Below are positions 17,634-26,883 of a stretch of 64,000 nt of DNA, piece by piece. A model generated the notes under the pieces. It saw only the letters and a program-made list of their open reading frames with translations. It had not been told where the DNA came from and made no database searches. The first letter of the stretch is position 1. Each line of letters starts with the position of its first letter. The position numbers and the translations under genes are program-made. The stretch comes from Methylobacterium sp. J-070 (GTDB lineage: Bacteria; Pseudomonadota; Alphaproteobacteria; Rhizobiales; Beijerinckiaceae). The DNA is taken from assembly GCF_022829385.1 (NCBI RefSeq), contig NZ_JAKSXX010000290.1, forward strand, positions 186,001 to 250,000, given 5' to 3'.

Positions 17634-18701
17634 CTAACGGCCAGTGCCAACGTGATCATTGTTTACCGCAAGGTGAACACGATGCATTATTCTCTGGATC
17701 ACCGGTTTAAGCACCTCTGCTAGCATTTCGTGTCCTGCTGTGGAAAGATGGCCGGACCAGTCCAGCCATAGCGTTCGACGATCATCTGGCGGAATTTTGA
17801 GCAGATCTGGCAGAAAATCATAGTGATGGCAGTTGGTATCTCTCGCCAGCTCATTGAAACGCACCCGATATCGAGTGGGATTTCGCGAGGAAAGGAAGGT
17901 GACGCAGTGCGGGATTGTAACGACTAATACTGGGCAGGAACTGGACCGGATCCAGTCCTCCAGTATCGTTCGAAGAAGGACCCAACCAGACGTCGTGCTA
18001 GTGTTGTATTCTGGCAGCATCCGAAAACCGGGAAAGCGTAAGATACCGGCCTTTAAAACGCTTCTTAGGGGCGCTAAAATCTTCGGTAACCGCGGCGCGG
18101 AAACTTTAGTTCCGGTAATTTGCTGGAATATGTTGGTTTCATTATATGAGTAAACATGAGGCTTGAGTTCATTTGGAAGCGATACCTCAGACCAAATTTG
18201 CTTTGGAACCGGAATATTCCGCGGTTCAAGCTTGCCTTTCACAAGTTCAAAATAAGGCTTTGAATAGAAGATAGTTTTCCCGTTAGGATCGCGAGCTTTG
18301 ATCACTCTTTTGCAAACACGGCGAACGTTCTCAACGTATACCACCAAGATTAACAAATCATGTTCTACATTACAAAAGCGCCTATAAGCTAGAAATTGCT
18401 GATCCGGCCCCGTTCCGCTAATGCCATAATTAAAAACTTCAAGTCCAGGAACTTTCTGTTCGAGTCGATCACTGAACCTTTGGGTATTTGGCACACCGTC
18501 TCCCGCGGTCTGCGAGTCGCCAAACATGACCGCCCTAAACCATCCAGAGTTTCGCCTATCTGTAAACTCCCGCTCGGATCGAAACCCCGCTTCGTTGGTG
18601 CGAACCAGATAACCACCTTTTTCTCCGGCCACGCGAAGTTTAAGGTTCGGAGTGTAAAGGGCGCCGACTTCCGAGTCATACCTCATCAACGTGCGTGTCA
18701 C
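17634..18701 (-). CDS. SGNH/GDSL-type hydrolase
   Basis: This 355-aa protein has SGNH hydrolase blocks. Block I is FGDSQTAGDGV with the nucleophile serine near residue 63, a Gly-containing block is in YGISGTGPDQ, and the C-terminal DWSGHLSTAGHEML supplies the Asp-x-x-His-like pair. Members cleave O-acyl esters or act as O-acetyl/acyl transferases on glycans. No signal peptide is evident. The start is GTG at 18701 (ATG at 18686 is an alternative), one base after the stop of the previous gene. It is the last gene of the carbamoyltransferase operon. SGNH proteins often accompany NodU/TobZ-type carbamoyltransferases, so a joint role in decorating a glycan or metabolite is likely. Confidence 0.78.
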   Translation of the reverse strand: MTRTLMRYDSEVGALYTPNLKLRVAGEKGGYLVRTNEAGFRSEREFTDRRNSGWFRAVMFGDSQTAGDGVPNTQRFSDRLEQKVPGLEVFNYGISGTGPDQQFLAYRRFCNVEHDLLILVVYVENVRRVCKRVIKARDPNGKTIFYSKPYFELVKGKLEPRNIPVPKQIWSEVSLPNELKPHVYSYNETNIFQQITGTKVSAPRLPKILAPLRSVLKAGILRFPGFRMLPEYNTSTTSGWVLLRTILEDWIRSSSCPVLVVTIPHCVTFLSSRNPTRYRVRFNELARDTNCHHYDFLPDLLKIPPDDRRTLWLDWSGHLSTAGHEMLAEVLKPVIQRIMHRVHLAVNNDHVGTGR

Positions 18702-18702
18702 G

Positions 18703-19242
18703 TCATATGTCCTTCGATTTACCGTAACGTGCTGCTAAATTCGCCCGGCGTTCGACGACGATCTTTAAATGTGAAGCCGGCCATTTGTCATAGAAGTTTG
18801 TTTTTTGCAACGACTTCGCACCACGAAGAACCGCATTTAAGCTATTCACTACAACAATGAAATATGGCTTGTTCCCAGATCCCGGATACAAGCTTTTGGT
18901 CGTCTTCGCTACACCTGTGTTTAGAAACAGATCCTCGGCAATTAATTCTGTGTTCAAAGTATCGATGTATTCGCTAACGCCAAGCGACCACTGTATTCGC
19001 GGAGGAAAAACGATAACCCTGGTTTGAATCTTGGGCGCTTGGCGCATCGTCGACGCCTTTTCGCGGATGAAGAGGCGCGGATCGCCCGCCTCCCACACAG
19101 CTACATCGACAGCTCGTGCGGACATCGCTGCTTGAGCATACGGACATGGAGCGAACTTGCCATCGTAGAACTCGTTTGGAACTACAATGAACTCGCGAAT
19201 CCAATTTATAATATCGGTTTCAATTTCGTCGCGAAACAACAC
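18703..19242 (-). CDS. Unknown protein of the carbamoyltransferase operon
   Basis: This 179-aa protein is not recognised with confidence. It is soluble. Near the N-terminus it has WIREFIVVPNEFYDGKFAPC followed by PYAQAAM, a pattern slightly like the CPFA motif of DUF1415 proteins. A strand-rich middle (RVIVFPPRIQWSL, YFIVVVNSLNAVLRG) and a basic end (KIVVERRANLAARYGKSKD) follow. The start is GTG at 19242. The gene is 12 bp from the gene before it and 1 bp from the SGNH gene after it, so it is surely co-transcribed with the carbamoyltransferase. Confidence 0.6.
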   Translation of the reverse strand: MLFRDEIETDIINWIREFIVVPNEFYDGKFAPCPYAQAAMSARAVDVAVWEAGDPRLFIREKASTMRQAPKIQTRVIVFPPRIQWSLGVSEYIDTLNTELIAEDLFLNTGVAKTTKSLYPGSGNKPYFIVVVNSLNAVLRGAKSLQKTNFYDKWPASHLKIVVERRANLAARYGKSKDI

Positions 19243-19254
19243 GGTAAACCCCCG

Positions 19255-19623
19255 CTAAAACATTGCGTAGCAAAATACGCTAACTGCACCGTCAGTCTCG
19301 ACGTCTTCTTTTTGAAGCGCGGAAGCAATCTTCTTCATCGTAGGGATCAAAGAACAAAACTCATCCTGCCCGGAACTTTTCCAGTAACTGGCAAGAGCTT
19401 CAATTATCTGTTCAGCGGATCCAAAACCAAATTTGTCAAAATCGGCAGCTTCCATTGCAGGCGTGTCCGGCTTAAGAAAATACGAAGCAGAGCTTACCCC
19501 ATCACAGGCAGAGAAAAGGGCAGACACATCATTTTCGTTTCGGCCTGCTGTCAATGGTATGATGCATTCGTCGAAAAGCTCAATAGTGAGCCGCTCGGAT
19601 AAGCTAGTCTCAATCGAGTTCAT
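19255..19623 (-). CDS. Small unknown protein of the carbamoyltransferase operon
   Basis: This 122-aa acidic protein has no recognised domain. Predicted features are helices (SLSERLTIELFDECIIPL, SAEQIIEALASYW, TMKKIASALQKEDVETDG) and no membrane segment. ATG at 19623 was chosen; a GTG at 19641 is in frame. Either start lies inside the last codons of the carbamoyltransferase gene (overlap of 14 or 32 bp), which points to translational coupling. A helper or carrier role in the pathway is possible but not shown. Confidence 0.55.
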   Translation of the reverse strand: MNSIETSLSERLTIELFDECIIPLTAGRNENDVSALFSACDGVSSASYFLKPDTPAMEAADFDKFGFGSAEQIIEALASYWKSSGQDEFCSLIPTMKKIASALQKEDVETDGAVSVFCYAMF

Positions 19624-21439
19624 ATTGGGTCTGCCATTCACTATCTTCGGTCAGTTCCGGCTGTTCGGCCTTCCAGAGTAACCTGTCCTCCATGACAAGT
19701 AAGTCTATGTCCGTGCGCATGAAACAACGGAAAGCATCCTGTGGAGTGCAAACTATTGGCTCGCCTCGCACGTTGAATGATGTATTTATCAAGACCGGAC
19801 AATTGGTCTTTTTGTGAAAAGCTCTAAGGATGCGGCGGAATTCAGGATTTGCCTCCTCACCCACTGTTTGAACACGTGCAGTGTAATCGACGTGAGTCAC
19901 AGCAGGAATATCGCTCCGCACCCGGTTTACGATCGTCAGCATGTTGTCGTCATCGTCCAATTCTTGCTGAAGCGGTCGCCGACGCTCCGCTCGGACTGGT
20001 GCTACAAGCAACATGTAAGGACTTTCGCCCTCCAACTCGAAATACTCCGCTGCGTGTTCTGCGAGCACAGCGGGCGCGAACGGTCTGAAACTTTCTCTGA
20101 ATTTGATCTTTATGTTCATTCGGCTCTGCATATCGGCATCGCGTGGGTCGCCCAAAATTGACCGTGCTCCGAGTGCTCTCGGTCCGAACTCCATTCGGCC
20201 GTTGAACAGCCCCACGATCTTGCCACTAGCAAGTGCGTCGGCAACGATGCTCGCGCGCTCATCCTTGTCGGCTACAAGGTGATTCGGCGCATCAGTGCGG
20301 TCAACAAACGCAGCGATTTCGGGAGGCGAGAACGCGGGACCGAGCAAACTTCCCTTGAGTGCATTGCGAATGCTGCTAGATGTTCGCGGAACACCGAACA
20401 ACTTATGTGAAGCAAGCAAAGCCGCGCCGAGTGCTCCACCGGCATCACCAGCGGCCGGTTGGATATAAAGACCATCCAGTCCTGCTTCTCGCCAAACTCG
20501 GCCATTTGCAACGCAATTCAGCGCGACGCCACCCGCCATGGTCAAGTTATTTGATCGTGTAATAGATTTGACGTGCTTGACGAGTTTGAGGACAATTTCT
20601 TCTGCAATGTGTTGAATGGACGCCGCAAGATCCATTTCCCGGCGGGTTATCAACGCTTCTGGCTTTCGGGCAGGACCGCCGAAAAGGCTTTCAAATCGCT
20701 CATTGGTCATGAGCCCAGAGTCGACATACCCTAATGCGTCTGTATTCAGAATAAATGATCCATCATCGCGAATGTCGACGAGTTTATCCCGGATCGTTTT
20801 GGCGAAGCGGGGCTCACCGTATGGCGCTAGTCCCATCAACTTGTATTCGCCAGAATTCACTTTGAAACCACAGTGATAGGTGAAGGCGCTGTAGAGTAAT
20901 CCGAGCGAATGCGGATAACGTAACTCTTGCAACAAATCGATGTCTACGCCTTTTCCTACACCGAGTGTGCATGTAGCCCATTCGCCAACACCATCGATAG
21001 TCAGAATTCCCGCCTCTCCAAATGGAGACGGAAAGTAACTACTTGCTGCGTGAGCCAAGTGATGTTGGGTGCCGAGCAGACGTGGAAGCTCGCCAAGGGC
21101 CGACTCTAAATCCAACGCAAGCCTCGCCTTCGGGCCAAGCAGGGCGCGCATTGCAGCGACAAACTGATCCCGCCCAGCTGGCGCGACCGTTGCAGCGCTT
21201 TTTACGGCGCGGTCCAGCGTATGCATTGAGTTATCGTAGAATACAACGCCATCTAATTCGGATGGATCAATGAAAGCTTCGCTCAAACAAAAATCGATAG
21301 CTCGGTGCGGAAAGCGCGGATCGTGCTTCTTTCGTGAGAATCTTTCTTCCTGAGCCGCGGCTATAATCTCTCCATCGCGGACAAGCGCCGCCGCGGAGTC
21401 GTGATAGTAAGCAGATATACCAAGAACCGTAACGGTCAA
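19610..21439 (-). CDS. NodU/CmcH/TobZ-family carbamoyltransferase
   Basis: The protein is 609 aa, the family's usual size. The N-terminal YrdC/Kae1-like domain begins with LGISAYYHDSAAALVRDGEI and AAAQEERFSRKKHD. The ASKHA-type metal and nucleotide motifs follow (QHHLAHAASSYFPSPF, TIDGVGEW, LTMAGGVALNCVANG, AAGDAGGALGAAL). The C-terminal lobe has NGRMEFGPRALGARSILGD and TSFNVRGEPIVCTPQDA. These enzymes use carbamoyl phosphate and ATP to O-carbamoylate sugars or antibiotics. The TTG start at 21439 follows AGGGAAGGAA. It heads a leftward four-gene operon ending in an SGNH hydrolase. The acceptor is not identifiable from the neighbours. Confidence 0.93.
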   Translation of the reverse strand: MTVTVLGISAYYHDSAAALVRDGEIIAAAQEERFSRKKHDPRFPHRAIDFCLSEAFIDPSELDGVVFYDNSMHTLDRAVKSAATVAPAGRDQFVAAMRALLGPKARLALDLESALGELPRLLGTQHHLAHAASSYFPSPFGEAGILTIDGVGEWATCTLGVGKGVDIDLLQELRYPHSLGLLYSAFTYHCGFKVNSGEYKLMGLAPYGEPRFAKTIRDKLVDIRDDGSFILNTDALGYVDSGLMTNERFESLFGGPARKPEALITRREMDLAASIQHIAEEIVLKLVKHVKSITRSNNLTMAGGVALNCVANGRVWREAGLDGLYIQPAAGDAGGALGAALLASHKLFGVPRTSSSIRNALKGSLLGPAFSPPEIAAFVDRTDAPNHLVADKDERASIVADALASGKIVGLFNGRMEFGPRALGARSILGDPRDADMQSRMNIKIKFRESFRPFAPAVLAEHAAEYFELEGESPYMLLVAPVRAERRRPLQQELDDDDNMLTIVNRVRSDIPAVTHVDYTARVQTVGEEANPEFRRILRAFHKKTNCPVLINTSFNVRGEPIVCTPQDAFRCFMRTDIDLLVMEDRLLWKAEQPELTEDSEWQTQYELD

Positions 21440-22267
21440 AATCGATTCCTTCCCTGATCACTCTATGGAAGAAAAGTTATGCTTGCTTTATGCCGAATGG
21501 TCTACAAATCTTTGAATTAGATCAATAATGTTGCTCAAGCTTGCATTCCTGTCGCCACGCAATATAAAACCTCTGCTGCCAGATACACGGGGTGTATCCA
21601 ACATCCGAATTATTGATATTCGAGTGATTTGGCGAGTCGTCTTGCGCATTGTCGCCACAAAATCAATTGAAGCTTGCGTCACTGATGCACTTAGCCCGCA
21701 ATGCGTCGCTGACGTAAGTTAAGACCGTGGAGATGCAGTCGAAGTGTCGCACCTCATTGGTATCATCTGCCGGCGTTTGCAGTAGCGTATCGAGTTGCCG
21801 CGCTACCTCGTTGTCAACCGGGAACGGGCTAGTTTATTCGACTTCAAAGTTGGGGACCTCGGTCGGACCCTAAAAACCCTGATCCCGAGCTAATCGTGAC
21901 CACGATGCGCGAGACCATCGGGAAGGTTGGCATCGTAGCTCGTGCGACGCAGGCTGAGGGTTTCGCCCTCAAATACCAATTTGATTTGACCGTTGTATCT
22001 CGTAACGGCTCGCGGTGGCCGTGGCTCAGGCAGTCCGTCTTAAATGCGTCGACGAAGAGCCGGTCCTTTGGCGGATAGCCGCGATATGACGATCGCGGTG
22101 CCCACCGACTTTTCCGATGTTCTTCAATTACTTAGCGTGACGGATGCGATCTAGCCGTTACTAAAGCCATTCCGAGACTGCTTGGAACCGCCCTACCGCC
22201 TCGAAATTGGCTGTGGTTTCGGGGAGCACGATTCGAGTAAGACCTGTCTGCGGCACAGGCGGGACGC
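21440..22267. other. Non-coding region with one perfect hairpin
   Basis: About 830 bp between the carbamoyltransferase gene and the MucR terminator. GATACAC (21582-21588) and GTGTATC (21592-21598) form a perfect 7-bp stem with a 3-base loop, without a T-run. The remaining short open frames are unconvincing. It could hold remnants of decayed genes, but none was recognised. Confidence 0.4.
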
Positions 22268-22300
22268 GAAAAGCCCGCCACGACCTAAGCCGGGGCGGGC
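22268..22300 (-). terminator. Rho-independent terminator of the MucR-type gene
   Basis: On the minus strand GCCCGCC (22300-22294) pairs with GGCGGGC (22279-22273), enclosing a 14-base loop. TTTTCGC follows directly. It lies about 35 bp after the stop codon. Confidence 0.75.
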
Positions 22301-22335
22301 AAATTTCCTTTTGGGTCTAAAATCGCTCGATCGAT

Positions 22336-22899
22336 TCATTTTGCTCCGGAAGAACTAGCCTTCCGGGGCTTTTTGCCCTTGGATGGTTTCGCAGCGGGCT
22401 CGTTGGCCTTCTTCCGGCCGCGGGCCTTCGGAGCCTCCGTCACCACTTCAGCGGTGTTTGCCGTCTTCGCTGCGGCGGTTCGACGCTGATGGCCAAGCCG
22501 ATTGCTCCTGGCGAATTCGGAGCGCATGGCCGAGTAGCTGGCCGCCGTCATGGGGTAGTCCCTTGGCAGACCGAAGCGCTCGCGATACTGCTCAACCGTC
22601 AACCCCGCGCCATTCAAGTGCCGCTTCAGCGTCTTATACGGCTTGCCGTCGAGAAAGCTGATCAGCGCGTCTGGGGTGACCGACTTGCGGATCTGTGATG
22701 GTGTCGGCCTATTCGCCTTAGGCTCAGGCGAAGCAGTGGCGCCACCCAGCCCAGCGAGTGCGGCGTGAACGCCGGATACCAGCGTTGGCAGTTCGACCAC
22801 CGGGACAGAGTTGTTCGCAACGTAGGCGGCAACGATATCGGCGGTTAGGTCGATGAAATCGGGCCGCCCTGATGCTGAAAGAGTTGTGTTGGCGTCCAT
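22336..22899 (-). CDS. Ros/MucR-family transcriptional regulator, zinc-site variant
   Basis: The protein is 187 aa with the MucR core. An N-terminal helix (DFIDLTADIVAAYVANN) and a linker lead to the DNA-binding block (SVTPDALISFLDGKPYKTLK, RHLNGAGLTVEQYRERFGLP, RDYPMTAASYSAMRSEFA). A basic lysine/alanine-rich tail of about 45 residues follows. In classical Ros/MucR proteins a cysteine precedes the LEDGK segment as a zinc ligand; here that position reads ISFLDGK with no cysteine. An ideal AGGAGG lies before the ATG at 22899. MucR proteins silence AT-rich acquired DNA, so an island-borne copy may modulate the element or the host. Confidence 0.88.
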   Translation of the reverse strand: MDANTTLSASGRPDFIDLTADIVAAYVANNSVPVVELPTLVSGVHAALAGLGGATASPEPKANRPTPSQIRKSVTPDALISFLDGKPYKTLKRHLNGAGLTVEQYRERFGLPRDYPMTAASYSAMRSEFARSNRLGHQRRTAAAKTANTAEVVTEAPKARGRKKANEPAAKPSKGKKPRKASSSGAK

Positions 22900-23245
22900 T
22901 TGAACCTCCTTAAATGCGTGTGCGACGAACGCGACGACTTCGGAGGGTAGTCAAGTGCACGTGCTCAAAAAGACGTCGATCATGAAAGATATCTACAGAT
23001 TTTAAATTTAACTTCTTCCCCACAGCAGCATGTGGGTGGTCAAACACGAGTGCGCGAAGCCCACGGCAGCCGCGATTCCCCGTTCGCACCGGAGCCCCCA
23101 CATCAATAGGTAACGTCACATGTGCCAGACGCCTGAGGCGTTGGGAGGTCACTCAGCGCCATAAAACGGAGTCGGACTTCGTGCAAACCACCATCTGGTG
23201 AACTAAACTTCGCTTCCGAACTGAGGGAAGGTCGAGCTTGGTAGG
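22900..23245. other. Divergent promoter region between MucR and XRE genes
   Basis: A spacer of about 345 bp from which the two regulator genes diverge, so both promoters should be here. An AT-rich segment (22980-23015) is the best candidate area. No operator palindrome could be singled out. Confidence 0.4.
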
Positions 23246-23578
23246 ATGGGAAGAGAGCTGAGCCGTATCGTCGGACTAAGGGTGAAGAGTGCACGTGAAG
23301 CTTCGGGTCTCACGCAAAGTCAATTGGCCGAACGCATCGATCGCACGAAGGAAGCCGTGAGCAATGTAGAGAGGGGGCTTTCCCTTCCTGCGCTCGACAC
23401 ACTGCAAGCGATCTGCGACGTGACGAAAGTCCCCCTTACTGCTGTCGTTCAGGCGATCGGAGATGACGGAGCTAGCCAGGACGAACGGGCGCAACTCAAT
23501 GCACTCTTTGGACGGCTGTCAGTCCCTGACCAAAGCTTGCTGGTCGCTATCGCCAAGGCGATGCTGGAGCGAAGCTGA
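23246..23578 (+). CDS. XRE-family transcriptional regulator
   Basis: This 110-aa protein has an N-terminal HTH_3 domain (residues about 9-64). The pattern is VGLRVKSAREASGLTQSQLA, then ERIDRTKEAVSNVERG, with conserved hydrophobic positions of a Cro/C1 fold. The C-terminal 40 residues (ALFGRLSVPDQSLLVAIAKAMLE) are helical and may dimerise. It is transcribed rightward toward the primase gene and divergently from the MucR gene, a usual place for an element's own repressor. A decayed second copy of its C-terminal half lies at 23915-24103. Confidence 0.88.
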   Translation: MGRELSRIVGLRVKSAREASGLTQSQLAERIDRTKEAVSNVERGLSLPALDTLQAICDVTKVPLTAVVQAIGDDGASQDERAQLNALFGRLSVPDQSLLVAIAKAMLERS

Positions 23579-23689
23579 AACCTTCGAGGTAGCACCTGCG
23601 GAGACTACAGATGCCGAGACTGTTTCGATCGCGCAGCGGGTCGTGATAGAATCTCAGATCAGGTCTCCTGGACTGATTAGGACTCACCC

Positions 23690-23908
23690 ATGCGCGACGA
23701 AAAATTCCAAGACGAGGTTCTGGCGGTCCTAACACAAGCTTGGAAAGCCGCACCACATTTGAGGCTGTGCCAGCTAATATACAATGAGATACGACGTGAT
23801 CTGCGTAACATAAGTTTCTATGATTATGAGGATGATGATCTCGCCAATCGTATCATAGATCGTTATAGTCTAGAAGGATTCGCTCGGTTAGAATTCAAAC
23901 CAGACTGA
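23690..23908 (+). CDS. Small acidic hypothetical protein
   Basis: This 72-aa protein is of unrecognised family, AT-rich compared with its surroundings. It has two probable helices (KFQDEVLAVLTQAWKAAPHL, RLCQLIYNEIRRDLR), an acidic turn (FYDYEDDDLANRII) and a final helix. It has no membrane segment. The ATG at 23690 is preceded by only a weak ribosome site. It lies between the XRE gene and its decayed duplicate. A small protein of this kind beside a repressor could be an element-control factor; this is a guess. Confidence 0.5.
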   Translation: MRDEKFQDEVLAVLTQAWKAAPHLRLCQLIYNEIRRDLRNISFYDYEDDDLANRIIDRYSLEGFARLEFKPD

Positions 23909-23914
23909 CGTGGC

Positions 23915-24103
23915 GACATGAATCAGACGATCTACGACGTGACTTAGATCCCGCTTACTGTTGCCGTGGAAGCGATCGAAGATGATGGGGTAGCGAGGAC
24001 CTGCGAGCCAGGCCCGACGCCCTGTTTGGATGGCGGTTGGACTGACCAACGCTTGCTCGTTGATGTCGCTTGGGCGATGCTGGACCGAACCCAACACGTT
24101 TGA
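23915..24103 (+). pseudogene. Decayed duplicate of the XRE regulator C-terminal half
   Basis: The reading IYDVT-stop-IPLTVAVEAIEDDG and later WTDQRLLVDVAWAMLDRT aligns with ICDVTKVPLTAVVQAIGDDG and VPDQSLLVAIAKAMLERS of the intact gene at 23246-23578. There is an in-frame TAG at 23945-23947 and an altered middle. The N-terminal HTH is missing. It marks a partial duplication that also brackets the 72-aa ORF. Confidence 0.75.
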
Positions 24104-24717
24104 CGTGGCTTCGCCGTCATGAGCGGTGTGTTCACCTTAAGGCGAAGGTTCGCCGATGTCAGAGAAGTGCGCTGGACATCGAACTGCTTCGCTATGGATG
24201 AAAGACCGATCCCGGCAGAAGGCCGGGCAGGAAACGGCTGTCAAGCCGATCCGGGATTCGAACTTCCCTGCCGAAGACCGGTGTATGTGAGAGACAGCAG
24301 AGCTGTGCTTAAAGGGATGATTGTTTGAAATTTAGGTGAAACAGTCGGATCGAACGATCTCGTAGGATTTGCGAGATTGCAGTCAAAGGCATTTTTTCGA
24401 CGGAAAGCATGAGATTTGACGTTTTGACAACAAACCGTGCTTTAGGCCCAAACATACAAACATCATATCATTGTCTGAAGTAAACCTACGCGGTGGGGGC
24501 CAAAGCCGCTAATAATTTTGGCCGGCGATATTGACGCAAATTCTGACACACACTATATCGACGCCTGTCAGACGGCGCGGGTTCGCCGTAGCTTTAAGCA
24601 ATGGAACATAGAGCAGCATCGAGCTGGCTTTCGCCAGTCGACTGTCTCTGCACGATTCAGTTACAAGAAAAAATGAAGCCCAACTATTCCTAGATCAAAC
24701 GACTGCGGAGTTTTAGA
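24104..24717. other. Non-coding region upstream of the primase gene
   Basis: About 610 bp, with AT content rising to the right. A small bulged stem (CTGGC 24624-24628 with GCCAG 24633-24637, flanked by TCGA on both sides) lies about 80 bp before the primase start and could belong to a replication origin or leader. No gene was recognised. Confidence 0.4.
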
Positions 24718-26874
24718 ATGATCGCTGACTTGGTTCTCGATCTCACCGACCGAGGTTTTCAGATCGTGCCTCTTAGGCCACGCAGCAAGATACCGCTGGA
24801 GCATGACTGGCAAAGGCGTCACTTGGATCGCAAAGAACTATTCGACAAATATACGAAAAATCCCGATCTAAATGCCGGATTACTGCTTGGACAGCCGTCA
24901 GGTGGCGCCGTAGACGTCGACATTGACCAACTAGGAGCAATTACCATCGCCCATAGAATACTTCCCACAACTGATTTTGTGTTTGGCCGACCTGGCAAAC
25001 CTGCTAGCCACCTTATATACAGGTGCCGGGAGGGCGAAGTCTGTAAAGGTGCAAAATTCGTTCATCCCGTCAAACAAAGATCGATTATCGAACTGAGAGG
25101 GGAGGGAGAACAGACCCGATGCGTGGGTTCTACAAATGAAAATGGCGAACTGATCGAATTCGTCGAAGGGAAAAACGGCAATCCCACAACGATTGCTTTT
25201 GAGCATCTTCGTCGTCAAGGTGGATTCGTAGCCACGACTTTTCTACTTGCCGAAGACTGGGAAAAGGGCTCACGGCACTTCAAGACCCTCGCATTTGCGG
25301 GTGCTTGTGCCGCCAACGGAATCCCCAAAGAGATATGCTTGAAAATAATCGACGTAATAGTTGTTGAAGCGAGCGACGAAGAAGGCGCCGATCGCAATCG
25401 AGCGGTAGAAGACACCTATCGACGTCACACGAATGGGAAAACCGTCGACGGAATGGATTCTTTGCGCGGGATTTTGGGGGATGTAATCGGAAATCAAATC
25501 TACAAATGGATGGGTATGAAACGTAATCGAAAGTCCAAGGGCGAAGCTGTTGCAAAGCGTTGCAACCAAGAGATTGCCACTACTGATCTCGAATATGGGC
25601 GCGACTTCGCGAAATCACTTCACGGAAGTCTGATCTATTGCGATACGAACGATACTTTCTATGAGCGCAAAGATGGAGTCTACACTCCTATAAGCGAGCC
25701 GAGAACGCGAGGCAACGTTCATAATTATCTAGATCAAAAATATGCACATTCATCATGCGAAGACGAAACGAATTCCATCAGGAGGATGATGTCATCGCAA
25801 CGCATAAATGCTATACTTAGAGAGGCTAAAACATTCCTCGCGGTTTCAAGCAACTTATTCGACCTAAATCCTACGCTTGTTGGATGCGCGAATGGTGTGT
25901 TGGACCTGATGAAAGGCACGCTGGTTGACACTCAGGATATCATCACTCGCAAATTAGGCACCCATTTCGATCCGGCCGCGCTTTGTCCTGCGTTCGAGAG
26001 GTTTGTCTCTGTAAGTTTTGGCGAAGATGCGTCCCTCATCGGTTTTGTTCAGCGAGCGTGGGGTTATACCCTATCAGCTTCAACGAGCGAACAGTGCATG
26101 TTTGTCTGCATAGGAAGCGGATCTAACGGCAAAAGCACTCTTGAGAATATCGCATCAAAAGTCATGGGGGATTATGCATGCCCGGCACCGATCCAAACCC
26201 TGGTCAAAGACAAACTTGGGAGCTTCAAAACTGATGATCTCGCGGCTTTAGAGGGGTATAGATATGTATTCACACAGGAAGGTGAGTCCGAACATTTCCT
26301 CGCTGGAGCAAAAATCAAGAGGACGACGGGCGGAGATCCTATTTCCGTTCGCTCACTCTACAAAGACCCGCGGACTATAAATCCAATCTTCAAGCTATGG
26401 TTTTTCACAAATAGATTTCCAAAAACGGATAGCACGGATGATGCGATCTGGAGAAGGCTTCAATTTATTCCGTTTAACATCACTATCACTCAGGAAATGC
26501 GAATACCTGACCTTCCGAGAATTCTAGACAGCGAACGACCTGGTATTTTGAACTGGATGCTTAAGGGTTTTCAAGAGTACATTCGAATGAATAATCTTGA
26601 TCCACCACAAGTGGTAGTAGATCTTAAGAACGCAATTCGTTTTGAAAACGACACAGTGGGTCAGTTTATCGAAGTCTGTTGTGATACAAACGATCAAGAT
26701 GCATCGACTGCTGTCGGATTACTTCACGGTGCTTATGTGACTTGGTGTCGGAACGAAGGCATCGAGCCACTCGTGACAAGTGAGTTCGGTAAAGGCTTAC
26801 AGCGACTCAATTTCAAGGTAAAGCGAACCAAATCAGGTAACAATCGCCAAGGTATCCGGTTGAAGGAAGTCTGA
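24718..26874 (+). CDS. P4-type primase-polymerase / D5-like helicase
   Basis: The protein is 718 aa. The N-terminal bifunctional primase/polymerase (Prim-Pol) domain spans roughly residues 1-180, with the catalytic acidic pair in AVDVDIDQ and later SHLIYRC and RSIIELRGEG. A linker and a DUF5906/D5_N-like region follow. The SF3-type helicase has Walker A GSGSNGKST near residue 465, Walker B-like YVFTQEGESE, and the sensor region PIFKLWFFTNRFPKTDSTDD plus AIWRRL. Such proteins start replication of satellites, plasmids and integrative elements. GGAG lies before the ATG. With the integrase it forms the element's replication and integration core. A stable hairpin follows the stop. Confidence 0.93.
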   Translation: MIADLVLDLTDRGFQIVPLRPRSKIPLEHDWQRRHLDRKELFDKYTKNPDLNAGLLLGQPSGGAVDVDIDQLGAITIAHRILPTTDFVFGRPGKPASHLIYRCREGEVCKGAKFVHPVKQRSIIELRGEGEQTRCVGSTNENGELIEFVEGKNGNPTTIAFEHLRRQGGFVATTFLLAEDWEKGSRHFKTLAFAGACAANGIPKEICLKIIDVIVVEASDEEGADRNRAVEDTYRRHTNGKTVDGMDSLRGILGDVIGNQIYKWMGMKRNRKSKGEAVAKRCNQEIATTDLEYGRDFAKSLHGSLIYCDTNDTFYERKDGVYTPISEPRTRGNVHNYLDQKYAHSSCEDETNSIRRMMSSQRINAILREAKTFLAVSSNLFDLNPTLVGCANGVLDLMKGTLVDTQDIITRKLGTHFDPAALCPAFERFVSVSFGEDASLIGFVQRAWGYTLSASTSEQCMFVCIGSGSNGKSTLENIASKVMGDYACPAPIQTLVKDKLGSFKTDDLAALEGYRYVFTQEGESEHFLAGAKIKRTTGGDPISVRSLYKDPRTINPIFKLWFFTNRFPKTDSTDDAIWRRLQFIPFNITITQEMRIPDLPRILDSERPGILNWMLKGFQEYIRMNNLDPPQVVVDLKNAIRFENDTVGQFIEVCCDTNDQDASTAVGLLHGAYVTWCRNEGIEPLVTSEFGKGLQRLNFKVKRTKSGNNRQGIRLKEV

Positions 26875-26883
26875 CCAATTCCA

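Noticed and set aside
21488..21682. A 64-aa minus-strand frame upstream of the carbamoyltransferase gene
   Set aside because: It contains the 21582-21598 hairpin, has no ribosome site, and shows no domain.
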